DNA from: Hymenobacter aerophilus DSM 13606
GTDB taxonomy: Bacteria > Bacteroidota > Bacteroidia > Cytophagales > Hymenobacteraceae
NCBI RefSeq assembly: GCF_000382225.1
Contig: NZ_KB907823.1
Coordinates: 1-57,214, forward strand
Length of the DNA stretch: 57,214 nt
Direction: 5' to 3'
The notes below the pieces were generated by a model, which saw only the letters and a program-made list of their open reading frames with translations, had not been told where the DNA came from and searched no databases. Below are positions 1-7,014 of this stretch, one piece after another. The position numbers and the translations under genes are program-made. The stretch's first letter is position 1; each line of letters opens with the position of its first letter.

Positions 1-290
1 TCGCTTCAAAGACCTGGTGGCCCAACAGGGCGCCCTGCAAAGCATGAGCCGGCGCGGCAACTGCTACGACAACGCCCACGCCGAATCATTTTGGAGCCGC
101 TTCAAAGCCGAACTGCTCGACGGCGGCTCCTTCCCTGGCCTAGCCGAAGCCCGGCTCGAAATCAGCCACCACATTGCCTATTACAACGCGGAACGCCGGC
201 ATTCCGCCCTCAATTACCAGTCGCCAAACCACTTCGAAACACAACTCCAAACAACGTCCCAACTCTGTCCAGCTTAGCTAGACCACCTCA
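1..290 (+). mobile_element. IS3-family insertion sequence, right end (partial)
   Basis: The window opens inside an IS3-type element. The transposase ends at 277 and the sequence to 290 reads, on the complementary strand, TGAGGTGGTCTAGC, which fits an IS3-group terminal inverted repeat. Immediately after 290 the sequence becomes alignable with the intact M15 endolysin gene near 53.5 kb, so 290 is the likely IS boundary. The left end lies outside the window, so the target duplication cannot be checked. Confidence 0.8.
2..277 (+). CDS. IS3-family transposase (OrfB), C-terminal part of the integrase core
   Basis: The open frame enters from before base 1 and ends at 277. It shows the end of the rve/DDE integrase domain: SRRGNCYDNAHAESFWSRFK, in which the glutamate of HAES is the last catalytic acid of the DDE triad, followed by the family ending with YYNAERRHSALNYQSP. 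This is typical of IS3/IS150-group OrfB. The protein cuts and joins the IS ends. The two upstream catalytic aspartates are outside the window. It is inserted in the endolysin fragment at 291-523 and reads against that gene. Confidence 0.9.
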   Translation, partial: RFKDLVAQQGALQSMSRRGNCYDNAHAESFWSRFKAELLDGGSFPGLAEARLEISHHIAYYNAERRHSALNYQSPNHFETQLQTTSQLCPA

Positions 291-523
291 CTTCGCCCTT
301 GCCGGTACAGCTCGTTCTGCCGCTCCGCACTCCGGTAGCACTCCGTGATAATCGGCCGCCCCACCAGCCGCAGCACCGGGTCGCCCAGCCACCTCCCCAA
401 AGCTTGCCCATAAGCTGCCTGCAGACAAGGTACTGCCTCGCCCAGGCGCTTAGCCTGAAGAGTCGTCTGCTTCACCGACAGCAGTGGCGGTTGAGTAGGG
501 CGGGAAGAAACTACGTGGCGCAT
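291..523 (-). pseudogene. M15-type endolysin, 5' fragment cut by the IS3 element
   Basis: The 81-residue reading frame runs from 523 leftward and stops inside the IS at 278. From about residue 30 it closely matches the intact endolysin at 53283-53777, sharing for example ALGRWLGDPVLR, VGRPIITECYRSAERQNEL and QGRS, and then breaks at the IS end. The lost part held every zinc ligand seen in the intact copy (H95, D105, H150), so the fragment cannot be an active peptidase. The first 25 residues differ from the intact copy. Confidence 0.85.
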
Positions 524-1476
524 ACGTCAGATGCTGGTATAATAGGTAAAGTAAAGATGCAAAATTTACACTACTATCTAATAGGGTACGCAGAAATTAT
601 TATTGCAGTTATTGACTTATTCTTATGTGGGCGCTGCCTTCGGCCCGGGCTGTCCAGGGCTCCGCTTCGCTACGGTGCTACGCACAGCTCCCGCTCCGCG
701 TCGCTCCCTTACCATCCCTAGCGCATCCCGCCAATTTCAGTTGATTCTACTGCTCCGATGCCGTTCCGCGCTCCGGTCCGGGGCCCCCGAAAAGGCCCCC
801 AACCTCCGCTACCGAAACCCACCACCCCGGCCCGCCTCCTTGCGCTCCTGCGTCGCTCCACTCGGCCGCCCTCTTTCCACCGCACCTGCCTCAGTCTTTC
901 CAGTTCCGGGTGCCGGCCGCTTCCCGCTGGTCAGCCACCAGCCCCCCGATACGCCCCACCGCCCGCCTCCCGCTGGTCGGCCGGCTCCCGCGCCCCGCCA
1001 GCCGGATTCCAGTCACATAAGAAACCCCCGATTCCAGCCAATACAGGCACAAATACAGGGGTGAAATTACATGGCGGTTACATAAGATTGCAGCTCGAAG
1101 CGGCTCAGAAGCGGCACCAGTGGCGCACCCAATAGTCTGGCAACAGGGGCTACTCAGGTGTTAACCGCTGCAAGCTCCGCACCGCCCGCAGCCACTGCCC
1201 CTAAAGCCCCCACAGCCACTTGCCGATTCCTGGCGGCGCTTTCATGCTCAGGCTTCGCCCAGCATCTAGGTTCAAGGTGCGCTTCGCGCGTAGTTTTTCT
1301 GGGGGCGGCCCCCAGACCCCCTATCATTCAAGGCTTAGGTGGTTGGGCGGCCGGTCAGCAACCCGCCACAACGTCAGCGGGGCCGTGTCAGGCTCCTGGC
1401 AGGGGGCGGCGCTTGCGGGGCGGGGTCGGCGGTTAGGCGTCCAGTACCGCGCTGGTAGCGGCCCCAGCGGCCAGCC
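524..1476. other. Long noncoding GC-rich stretch between endolysin fragment and SLOG gene
   Basis: No convincing gene is seen: open frames on both strands are Pro/Arg/Ala-rich, overlap each other and resemble no family. Positions 524-640 are AT-rich and probably hold the promoter of the leftward endolysin. Positions 647-671 match 53899-53923 exactly (25 nt), placed the same way beside the intact endolysin. A perfect 17-nt palindrome, CTGGGGGCGGCCCCCAG, lies at 1299-1315; the second module has a weaker G/C hairpin of similar setting near 55.76 kb. The stretch may carry a structured RNA or be decayed sequence. Confidence 0.5.
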
Positions 1477-1881
1477 TCACAGCCCCAGCCCGCCGGCTAC
1501 CGGCCCCGCACCGGGCGCGGGCGCGGTCAGCCACTCCATCGGCTTGCCCAGGCGCGCCGCTCGGCGCGCTGCGTCCAGCGTGCCCCGGCTCACTCCATCC
1601 CAGCACACCAGCACCAGGTCAGCCGCCGCCACTAGCTGCCCATTGCGCACCAGCGGCGCGGCCGGCCCGTGGGCGCGGTAGTCGGGCCGGTACTCGGTCA
1701 GCGGCACCCGGTTGCGTCTGGCCCAGTCGGCCGCCAGCTCATCCACGCCCCGCGCTCCACCGCTTACCACTGCCGCCACCTCGCCGGCTCCGTGCAGCGC
1801 ATCCAGGCGGGCCAGCAGCGCCGGGCAGTGCGCCAGGTCGCGGCTTCCTGTCACAGCTACTATTTTTTGCATCCTAATCAT
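1477..1881 (-). CDS. SLOG-fold protein, DUF2493/YspA-like (module copy 1)
   Basis: A 134-residue protein with the nucleotide-binding SLOG signature: VTGSR near residues 10-14, SGGARGVDELAADWA near 40-54, then DLVLVCWDG near 87-95. SLOG proteins (relatives of DprA and LOG) bind nucleotides or nucleotide-derived ligands, and several act as ligand sensors in bacterial conflict systems; that role here is inference. The start ATGATTAGG at 1881 is matched by the same kind of start (MIK) in the second copy at 55849-56253, which has equal length. It diverges from the leader of the SymE-like operon, so the two may share regulation. Confidence 0.8.
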   Translation of the reverse strand: MIRMQKIVAVTGSRDLAHCPALLARLDALHGAGEVAAVVSGGARGVDELAADWARRNRVPLTEYRPDYRAHGPAAPLVRNGQLVAAADLVLVCWDGVSRGTLDAARRAARLGKPMEWLTAPAPGAGPVAGGLGL

Positions 1882-1968
1882 ACTACAATATACAAATTAT
1901 TAGCGTATTTAAATGTAAAGACTAGATAAATATTATTACCTAATAATGTATTATATTCAAATAAATAG

Positions 1969-2096
1969 CGTATATTTAGGTAGTAGTTCGGGAAAGGCCC
2001 GGACGCCACGCGCACCCCGGCGGGCCCCCGGCCGCGCACCCTACGGCTAACCTCTACAGCCATGTTCACTGCTTTGCAATTCTCGCAGCTCGCCGC
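1969..2096 (+). promoter_or_regulatory. 128-bp leader identical to 56341-56468 (copy 1)
   Basis: From CGTATATTTAGG to the codons just after the start of the downstream gene this segment has no mismatch with 56341-56468. It holds an AT-rich TATATTTAGGTAGTAG stretch that could be a Bacteroidota -7 region, then a very GC-rich untranslated leader of about 70 nt with self-complementary parts (GGCCCGGACGCC, CCCCGGCGGGCCCCCGGCC) and the first 35 nt of the gene at 2062. Upstream (1882-1968) and downstream sequences have diverged, so the segment is either under strong constraint or recently converted. Confidence 0.75.
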
Positions 2097-2418
2097 TGCC
2101 GCCTGGTCAGGTCCCGCCGCAAGTCACCACGCTGCCACCAGCCACTACCAGGCCCCCGGCGGGTACTCCGCTACCGAGTATTGGGTAGCCTACCACGTCG
2201 GCCAAGCTACTTTTTACAAGTCGGCTGCTTGCCCGTTCGAGGCCATATCCGCAGGCGTGGCCGCCGCCGCTGCCGCCGGTGTTCCGGTTTGCCGCCACCA
2301 CGCCCAGCGCACCATTGCCCGCGCCGCCGCCGCCCTCTGTGGGGTTCGCAGCCTTGGCCGCCCCGGTTTTGCCTGCCGTGCCCGTGCCCGCCGTGTAGCC
2401 CGCTTTTCTCATGCGTAG
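2062..2418 (+). CDS. Small Ala/Arg-rich protein, first gene of SymE module (copy 1)
   Basis: A 118-residue protein of unknown function. It is supported as real by its equal-length partner at 56434-56790. The first 12 codons are identical, the middle (about residues 20-60) differs strongly, and the end is conserved again: AAAAGVPVCR, RAAAALCGVR, GRPGFACRARARRVARFSH. Conserved cysteines and a basic C-terminus suggest nucleic-acid or metal binding, but this is only a guess. Its stop overlaps the next start (ATGCGTAG), implying coupled translation. The fast-changing middle between fixed ends resembles a specificity region. Confidence 0.7.
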   Translation: MFTALQFSQLAAAAWSGPAASHHAATSHYQAPGGYSATEYWVAYHVGQATFYKSAACPFEAISAGVAAAAAAGVPVCRHHAQRTIARAAAALCGVRSLGRPGFACRARARRVARFSHA

Positions 2419-2674
2419 CGCCCCCGCCACCGTAGCAGCCGCCCCCACGTGGGCGGCTGCCCTGCCGGCCCTGTGGCTCCTCGCTCGCGCCCAGGCAGTC
2501 CACGCCGACGCCCGCGACCAGCACCTGCACCACCGCCAGCAGTGTACCGGCCATAAGCATTGCGCCAAGCTCCTACGCCAGGCCGCCCGCGCCATGCTCT
2601 CCACCGCCGCCCGCGTGTACCACGCCAGCCCCCGCGCTGCCCTTGACCGCGCCGCCGCATCCGCCGCCTGTTAG
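2411..2674 (+). CDS. Small His/Cys-containing protein, second gene of SymE module (copy 1)
   Basis: An 87-residue protein whose start overlaps the end of the previous gene by 8 nt. The partner at 56783-57046 has equal length and the same overlap. Conserved features are a hydrophobic alanine-rich N-terminal helix (AAALPALWLLARAQA), a dense His/Cys patch (HLHHRQQCTGHKHCAK) and the end RVYHASPRAALDRAAA. The His/Cys patch could bind metal. No known family was recognised. Its strict conservation beside the SymE-like gene argues for a joint function. Confidence 0.7.
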   Translation: MRSAPATVAAAPTWAAALPALWLLARAQAVHADARDQHLHHRQQCTGHKHCAKLLRQAARAMLSTAARVYHASPRAALDRAAASAAC

Positions 2675-2684
2675 CCGCTCCGCT

Positions 2685-2864
2685 ATGCAACGCCACATCA
2701 AAATAGAGCACCGCCACCGCCGCCGCGTGTACGGCTACGCCGCCACGGCCAAGCTGCTGCTTTCGGGCCGCTGGCTGGAGGCCGCCGGCTTTGCCCCCGG
2801 CACCGTCGCCCAGGTCGAGGTGCAGGCCAGCCGCCTCATTATCACCCCCGCCCCAGTCCAGTAA
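2685..2864 (+). CDS. SymE-like toxin / AbrB-fold protein (module copy 1)
   Basis: A 59-residue protein with the SymE family pattern: an N-terminal strand IKIEHRHRRRVYGY, then LLLSGRWLEAAGFAPGTVAQV and a closing strand RLIITPAP. In E. coli SymE is an SOS-induced type I toxin, controlled by the antisense RNA SymR and acting on nucleic acids, with a SpoVT/AbrB-like fold. The ATG at 2685 was chosen because the second copy starts at the equivalent base (57057). Here it follows two small genes, unlike the lone symE, so its role may differ. No antisense promoter could be proven. Confidence 0.75.
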   Translation: MQRHIKIEHRHRRRVYGYAATAKLLLSGRWLEAAGFAPGTVAQVEVQASRLIITPAPVQ

Positions 2865-2869
2865 CCACC

Positions 2870-2898
2870 GGCCCGCGCCCTGCACGGCGGCGCGGGCC
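2870..2898 (+). other. GC-rich mRNA hairpin after symE-like gene
   Basis: A perfect 10-bp stem (GGCCCGCGCC / GGCGCGGGCC) with a 9-nt loop lies five bases after the SymE-like stop and 16 bases before the next start. There is no T-run, so it is more likely an mRNA stability or processing element than a terminator. Confidence 0.4.
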
Positions 2899-2914
2899 AC
2901 CAAACCCCCACAGT

Positions 2915-3229
2915 ATGCCCGCCACCGCTACCACTTACCAGCCCCAGCTACTCGACCCGCACAGCGCCCAGCCCCAACCCGTCAGCCCCGAAAACGGCCG
3001 CAGCTTCAAGCTGGCCGAGCTATACCGGCTCCTCGATTGCCAGACCGTCGACGTAGTGCGCCTCTCCGCTGACTTGATTCTGATAATCGACGACGAAGGC
3101 AAGTTCCGCCAGCCAGCTTACCTGAATCTGCTGGCCACCTACCTCTGGTACCAGCACCAGCCCGCCGCCCGCGGCCAGGATTCCATCGTCGGCCGCGCCC
3201 TGCTTTGCCACGACAAGCAATTTAAATAA
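2915..3229 (+). CDS. DUF3846-like protein
   Basis: A 104-residue protein. The core from about residue 30 (FKLAELYRLLDCQTVDVV, LILIIDDEGKF, LNLLATYLW, DSIVGRALL) matches the pattern of DUF3846: two beta strands, an acidic D-E-G turn, N..AT and G.ALL near the end. Members are common in phage and plasmid accessory regions and their biochemical role is unknown. The first 28 residues look disordered and Pro/Gln-rich. It follows the SymE-like gene by 50 bp on the same strand. The family assignment is moderate. Confidence 0.65.
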   Translation: MPATATTYQPQLLDPHSAQPQPVSPENGRSFKLAELYRLLDCQTVDVVRLSADLILIIDDEGKFRQPAYLNLLATYLWYQHQPAARGQDSIVGRALLCHDKQFK

Positions 3230-3244
3230 TCCCCACACCGGCGA

Positions 3245-3276
3245 CGGGGCCGGCCGCTAACGGGCCCCGCTTTTTT
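3245..3276 (+). terminator. Hairpin with T-run after the DUF3846-like gene
   Basis: The stem CGGGGCC/GGCCCCG (3245-3251 and 3263-3269) is followed by CTTTTTTC. It fits an intrinsic terminator or attenuator between the SymE/DUF3846 part and the recombination genes. Confidence 0.55.
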
Positions 3277-3298
3277 CACCCTCTTACCTCTTTTCGTC

Positions 3299-3997
3299 AT
3301 GGCTACTGCCACCAAGACCCCCAAAACCCCCGCCGCATCGGCCGCCACCGCTGCCGCCGTTGCTGTCCACGCCCCCCGCCGGGCCTACCTGACGGCCACC
3401 CTGGACGAGGCCAGCGGCGAGCTGACCGAAACCAGCCGCTTCCGTTACCTGCCCGGCCACCCCCGCCAGATTCGCTTCGATGCTAAGGCCGGCCAGTTCA
3501 ACATCAATGGCATGACCCAGGTAGGCAGCTCGCTCAGCTTCATTCCGCTGGCCTGGCGCATCTTCTCCGATGACATTCTCAACATGGGCCGCAAGCTGTG
3601 GGCTGAACTGTTCTACGCCGACGAGCGTGGCGCGATTTGCGCCGTGCTCTTCCACGGCTACAGCGTTGAAAACCTCTACCGCCTCATCGAGCCGCTGTTC
3701 TACGACGAGCTCACGCTGGCCGACGTCGTGGTAACGGTGCAGGCCGTGAAGAAGGAGACGACCAAGGACGGCAAGAAGGCCACCTACTATATCGCCGAGT
3801 TCAGCTACGAGCCCGCCGAGCTGGCCGAGATAGTGGCCCGCCGCGACTTCGCCCAGGACTTTCCCATCTGGCGCGAGGAAACCCACACCGGCGCGGCCGA
3901 AATGCGCACCAGCCACGCCTACAGCCCCCCGCCGGCCACCACGCCCGCCCGGCTCGAAGAGGCCTTCACCGCCGCCCTGGCCGAACCCGCCGCATAG
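3299..3997 (+). CDS. Unknown phage-type protein, likely partner of the RecE-like exonuclease
   Basis: A 232-residue protein with no family that I can name. After a low-complexity Lys/Ala/Pro N-terminus (about 35 residues) it is a beta-rich globular protein (FRYLPGHPRQIRFDAKAGQF, FIPLAWRIFSDDILNMG, LWAELFYADERGAICAVLFH, VVVTVQAVKKE, TYYIAEFSYEPAEL) and ends with a Pro/Ala tail. Its position two genes before a RecE-like nuclease suggests a single-strand-binding or annealing partner. This is inferred from position and fold impression only. Codon use matches its neighbours. Confidence 0.6.
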   Translation: MATATKTPKTPAASAATAAAVAVHAPRRAYLTATLDEASGELTETSRFRYLPGHPRQIRFDAKAGQFNINGMTQVGSSLSFIPLAWRIFSDDILNMGRKLWAELFYADERGAICAVLFHGYSVENLYRLIEPLFYDELTLADVVVTVQAVKKETTKDGKKATYYIAEFSYEPAELAEIVARRDFAQDFPIWREETHTGAAEMRTSHAYSPPPATTPARLEEAFTAALAEPAA

Positions 3998-4005
3998 TAC
4001 CGCCC

Positions 4006-4042
4006 GGCCCTCTTCCCACCGCCACCAGCAGGGGAGAGGGCC
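4006..4042 (+). other. Intergenic inverted repeat
   Basis: Arms GGCCCTCT and AGAGGGCC (4006-4013, 4035-4042) can form a hairpin between the 232-residue gene and the next gene. There is no T-run, so its role is unclear. Confidence 0.35.
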
Positions 4043-4097
4043 ACCCGGCGGCCCAAACAGCCAGAATGCAAACGCCACCCCCAAGACCTCTACCACT

Positions 4098-4373
4098 ATG
4101 CCCCTGACTTCCCGCGCCCCCGACCCCGAGTTATACCCGCCTCAACTCCCGGAATTGGTTTGCCGCCAAGCCCCCGCCGACGAGGCCGAGGCCGCCCGCC
4201 TCACCCAGCTGGCCCAGCTCGTGGCCACCAGCCCGCCACTGTCCGACGTGCGCGACCTAGCCCCGGCCGTGCGCGTGCTGTTCCCGCCCCCAGCCTACGA
4301 AGTGGGGTGCGGTGGAGCCCATATCTGGCTTCACCGCGCCGATGAGAAGAGCCAGCTGGCCGTCATTCTGTAA
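4098..4373 (+). CDS. Small hypothetical protein in the recombination cluster
   Basis: A 91-residue protein on the same strand as its neighbours, 33 bp before the RecE-like gene. It is Pro/Ala/Leu-rich with a helical middle (ADEAEAARLTQLAQLVA) and a short C-terminal segment AYEVGCGGAHIWLHRADEKS. No family was recognised. Position and coding bias support a real gene, but evidence is thin. Confidence 0.5.
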   Translation: MPLTSRAPDPELYPPQLPELVCRQAPADEAEAARLTQLAQLVATSPPLSDVRDLAPAVRVLFPPPAYEVGCGGAHIWLHRADEKSQLAVIL

Positions 4374-4406
4374 TTCTCCTCAATTAATAGCTCAAAAAAC
4401 GCTGCC

Positions 4407-5063
4407 ATGTTCACCAACCTCACTGCCCATTCTCAGCTGACTCAGGCCCAGCACCGCGCTTTGCCCCACGTCAGCAACACCGACCTGTCCACCCTCAAGG
4501 CCGACCTGCTCGGCCAGACCCGGAGCGCCAACCCCCAGGCCTTCGTATTCGGCACCGCCTTCCACGAGGCCGTGCTGGAGCCTGACCGCTACGCGCCGCC
4601 CGCCACGCTGGCCCCAGCCCAGCGCCGGCTGCTCGATACGCTGGCCGCCGCCGTGCGCCGCCACCGCTACTGCCGCGACCTGCTTTACCGCGGCACGCCC
4701 GAGCTCACCCACACCGCCACCCACGAGCCCACGGGCCTCACCGTCAAAGTGCGCCCTGACCTGCTGCTCACCACCCCGCGCCTCGGCCGCCGGGTGCTGG
4801 TCGACTTCAAAACCACCAGCTGCCGCGACTACGCCCACTTCCTGGCCACCGTCGAGCAGTATGACTACGACCGCCAGGCCGCCTTCTACGCCGACGTGCT
4901 CCAGGCCGAGCGCTTTCTCATCATCGGCGTCCAGAAGAAAGCCCCCAACGAAATCTGGCTGGTCGAACTCTCGGCCGACGCCGACACCATGGCCCAGGGC
5001 CGCAAGAAGTACCAGCGCCTGCTCCGCGCCTACGCTCAGCACCAACTGCCGGTAGCTGCCTGA
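4407..5063 (+). CDS. RecE-like PD-(D/E)XK exonuclease (DUF3799 type)
   Basis: A 218-residue single-domain nuclease. Motifs in order: the N-terminal HVSNTDLSTL, FGTAFHEAVLEP with H53, the acid in VKVRPDLL (D118), the core motif VDFKTT (D133, K135), and YDYDRQAAFYADVL (Q157, Y161), which is the QxxxY motif of RecB/RecE-like nucleases. This is the set found in phage exonuclease VIII-like proteins that resect double-strand ends for recombination. No RecT was recognised nearby; the 232-residue product upstream is a candidate partner. It is followed by a strong terminator at 5089. Confidence 0.85.
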   Translation: MFTNLTAHSQLTQAQHRALPHVSNTDLSTLKADLLGQTRSANPQAFVFGTAFHEAVLEPDRYAPPATLAPAQRRLLDTLAAAVRRHRYCRDLLYRGTPELTHTATHEPTGLTVKVRPDLLLTTPRLGRRVLVDFKTTSCRDYAHFLATVEQYDYDRQAAFYADVLQAERFLIIGVQKKAPNEIWLVELSADADTMAQGRKKYQRLLRAYAQHQLPVAA

Positions 5064-5088
5064 GCAATGGCTCCTGCAGACACTCGCA

Positions 5089-5132
5089 AAAGGCGGCCAT
5101 TATCTCCCCCTACAGAGACAATGGCCGCCTTT
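5089..5132 (+). terminator. Intrinsic terminator after the RecE-like gene
   Basis: A 12-bp perfect stem AAAGGCGGCCAT / ATGGCCGCCTTT (5089-5100, 5121-5132) closes the rightward cluster that begins at 2062. Confidence 0.75.
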
Positions 5133-5225
5133 CGTAAATTGCGCTAGGTTCAGTGTCAGTCATCGATATGTTTTCCTACTATTGGTCTCAATAGCTAGTC
5201 CAACATCTTTCGCATCGTTTTTACC

Positions 5226-5600
5226 ATGCTACTAGCCCGAGAATGGACTTTTGATTCCGTGCAGCCCGGCCCCGACTTATTTGGCTACTGGAGCGCGGAG
5301 GATATTGGGCCCTTGGACTTAACGGGCTTACGCACCACGCCAGGAGGATTGTCACCACCAGCCTTCTGGTTGGATGAAACGAGTGGCCAGGCGCTGCTAC
5401 GCCCAAACACTCTTGCCGACGCAGGGCGAGAGGTGCACCAACAGTCTTTCTATTTCGAGGTAGTCGCAGTTTCCACGCAGTGCCTGCATCTGGCCCTGTG
5501 GATATGGTATGAGCCGGTCGGTAAGCACCAACATACGCTGACTTTTGCCTGGGCTCCGCTCGATTCAACACGGGGTAGTAAAAAGGCATCTCCACAGTAG
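5226..5600 (+). CDS. Hypothetical protein
   Basis: A 124-residue protein with an aromatic-rich composition (EWTFDSV, FGYWSAEDIG, FYFEVVAVSTQCLHLALWIW). No family was recognised. It sits alone between the terminator at 5089 and the ASCH-like gene. Codon use is less GC-biased than that of its neighbours. A competing open frame exists on the other strand, but this one has a better start and composition. Confidence 0.45.
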   Translation: MLLAREWTFDSVQPGPDLFGYWSAEDIGPLDLTGLRTTPGGLSPPAFWLDETSGQALLRPNTLADAGREVHQQSFYFEVVAVSTQCLHLALWIWYEPVGKHQHTLTFAWAPLDSTRGSKKASPQ

Positions 5601-5690
5601 GTTTCAAGTCAGTACTTAAGAGGAAGGCGCTTTCCAAAACGGTTATTGAAGCAGCCAGAGCGCCACGGGCGGCCACCATCACCCACTTGT

Positions 5691-6050
5691 ATGATACTCG
5701 GTTTCGACTCCGCCTTCGTGCCCTCGATTCAGGCCGGCACCAAGATTCACACCATCCGCCGGGGCCACCGCTGGCAGGCCGGCCAGCTCATCCACTTCTG
5801 CCTGAACGCCGACCAGGCCACCGGCCAAACCTTTCACCCCGATGCCCCGGTGCACAGCATCCAGCACCTGCGCATCCTCGACGGTCAGCACCTGCTCATC
5901 GACGAGCGGCCCATCCGCGGGGCCGAGCTGGAGCAGTTGGCCCGCCACGATGGATTCCCCGACGCCCAGACGCTGCTGCAATGGTTCCAGGACCACTACG
6001 GTCCCGTCTTCGACGGGCAGCTCATCCACTGGACGCCCGCCCGCTACTAG
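5691..6050 (+). CDS. ASCH-like domain protein
   Basis: A 119-residue protein. The start MILGFDSAFVP was preferred over an upstream ATG at 5646 because the extra leader is Arg/Pro-rich and atypical. Ordered features resemble the ASCH/PUA-like fold: ILGFDSAFVPSIQAGTKIHTIR (basic KxHTIR motif), HRWQAGQLIHFCL (the W..G..I strand pair), then HSIQHLRIL and a helical end FPDAQTLLQWFQDHYG. ASCH domains bind RNA or modified nucleosides and are common in phages. The specific substrate is unknown. Confidence 0.6.
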   Translation: MILGFDSAFVPSIQAGTKIHTIRRGHRWQAGQLIHFCLNADQATGQTFHPDAPVHSIQHLRILDGQHLLIDERPIRGAELEQLARHDGFPDAQTLLQWFQDHYGPVFDGQLIHWTPARY

Positions 6051-6099
6051 GGGCCCGCTCATGTCACCCCGGCTGGCACGACCAGCCCCAATAAGTCAA

Positions 6100-6132
6100 A
6101 AAAGCCCCGTACCAATCCGGTACGGGGCTTTT
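6100..6132. terminator. Bidirectional terminator between convergent genes
   Basis: A perfect 14-bp stem AAAAGCCCCGTACC / GGTACGGGGCTTTT with a 5-nt loop. A-run and T-run on either side serve both the ASCH-like gene and the leftward gene ending at 6147. Confidence 0.85.
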
Positions 6133-6146
6133 CGTTGGGTGAGCAC

Positions 6147-6839
6147 TCAGGCCTCCAGCGTGATGGTGCGCGTCGTGGTGATGGTCGAATCGGCCGCGTC
6201 GGCGAACTTCACCACCAGCTCGTCGCCGGCCGACTTCGCCCCGAGCCCGATAAACCTGCTGCGGCCGTTGTAGCAGGTGATAAACTCGCCGGCATACACC
6301 GGGTGCTCAACAAGGGTAGAGCCCGAAGGCGAGTTAGCCCCAACCCACAGCGACCAGCTGCCTTCCGATAGTTCAACGCGTAGCTCCGTAACCTCAATCG
6401 GGGACGGTGCGGGGGGAGGCGGTGGGGTAGGTGTAGGTGGTGGGGTAGGCGGGAGCGTAGGAGTGGGTGAAACCGGCACACTACCCCCGATTTCGCCAAA
6501 CAGCAATTCAGCCCCCAGCGCCAGCCCCCCGTTTCCGTCCACTGTCGGGCCAGGCAGCTGCACCTCCTCGCCTGGCACACTCTGGCCCAGCAGCCCGCCG
6601 AGCAGGCCGACTGTATCGGCCGTGCGCAGGTCGTGGATGAGGATAGTTTCGGTCGAAATATCCACGCCGTAGAGCAGATTCACCCGGTCCAGCCGGGCGC
6701 GGGCGTCATCGGCCCCAACAAGTGCGGCCATCAGGTATCCGGCGTATTTGCGGGCCCGCGCATCATAGCGCGCCCGCAGCCGCAATGCATCCTTTGTGCG
6801 CTTGTCGGCTTGTTTCTGATAAGCGGTTTTGGCAGGCAT
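6147..6839 (-). CDS. Two-part protein with proline-rich hinge
   Basis: A 230-residue protein starting MPAKTAYQKQ (the upstream in-frame ATG at 6869 is less likely). The first 60 residues are basic and helical, residues about 60-120 are compact, then comes a long Pro/Thr hinge (about 125-155, made of PTP and PPP runs) and a C-terminal beta-rich domain (ITCYNGRSRFIGLGAK, DELVVKFADAADS). Such a layout is usual in surface-exposed or fibre-like proteins, but no family was recognised. It is next to the DUF6266 gene on the same strand, with a terminator between them. Confidence 0.6.
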   Translation of the reverse strand: MPAKTAYQKQADKRTKDALRLRARYDARARKYAGYLMAALVGADDARARLDRVNLLYGVDISTETILIHDLRTADTVGLLGGLLGQSVPGEEVQLPGPTVDGNGGLALGAELLFGEIGGSVPVSPTPTLPPTPPPTPTPPPPPAPSPIEVTELRVELSEGSWSLWVGANSPSGSTLVEHPVYAGEFITCYNGRSRFIGLGAKSAGDELVVKFADAADSTITTTRTITLEA

Positions 6840-6965
6840 AATAGGAGAAGTTGACGTGGAAAAATGCAATAAACTGCTAGCGCCAGGCGACCGGGGCTCC
6901 TGGTAGGTTGCTCCTAGGAAGCTCCTTGCTAGCTCCCACCGCCCCCGACTGGCCTAAATGCAAAA

Positions 6966-6998
6966 CCGCCCCGGCCAGACAGAAGCAGACCGGGGCGG
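6966..6998 (-). terminator. Terminator after the DUF6266 gene
   Basis: A 9-bp G/C stem (CCGCCCCGG / CCGGGGCGG) is followed on the minus strand by TTTT; it lies 17 bases after the DUF6266 stop. Confidence 0.7.
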
Positions 6999-7014
6999 CG
7001 TTGCACGGCTGCCA

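Noticed and set aside
603..1436. Pro/Arg/Ala-rich open frames on the plus strand
   Set aside because: Overlapping frames in several phases, no plausible domain, and no frame kept in the second module; better read as noncoding GC-rich DNA.
2107..2903. Minus-strand Gly/Arg/Ala-rich frames opposite the SymE module
   Set aside because: Gly/Ala/Arg shadows of the GC-rich plus-strand genes; the plus-strand genes show conserved starts, overlaps and protein motifs.
5221..5682. 153-codon open frame on the minus strand
   Set aside because: It has poor composition and conflicts with the more plausible plus-strand gene at 5226-5600 and with the 5' leader of the ASCH-like gene.
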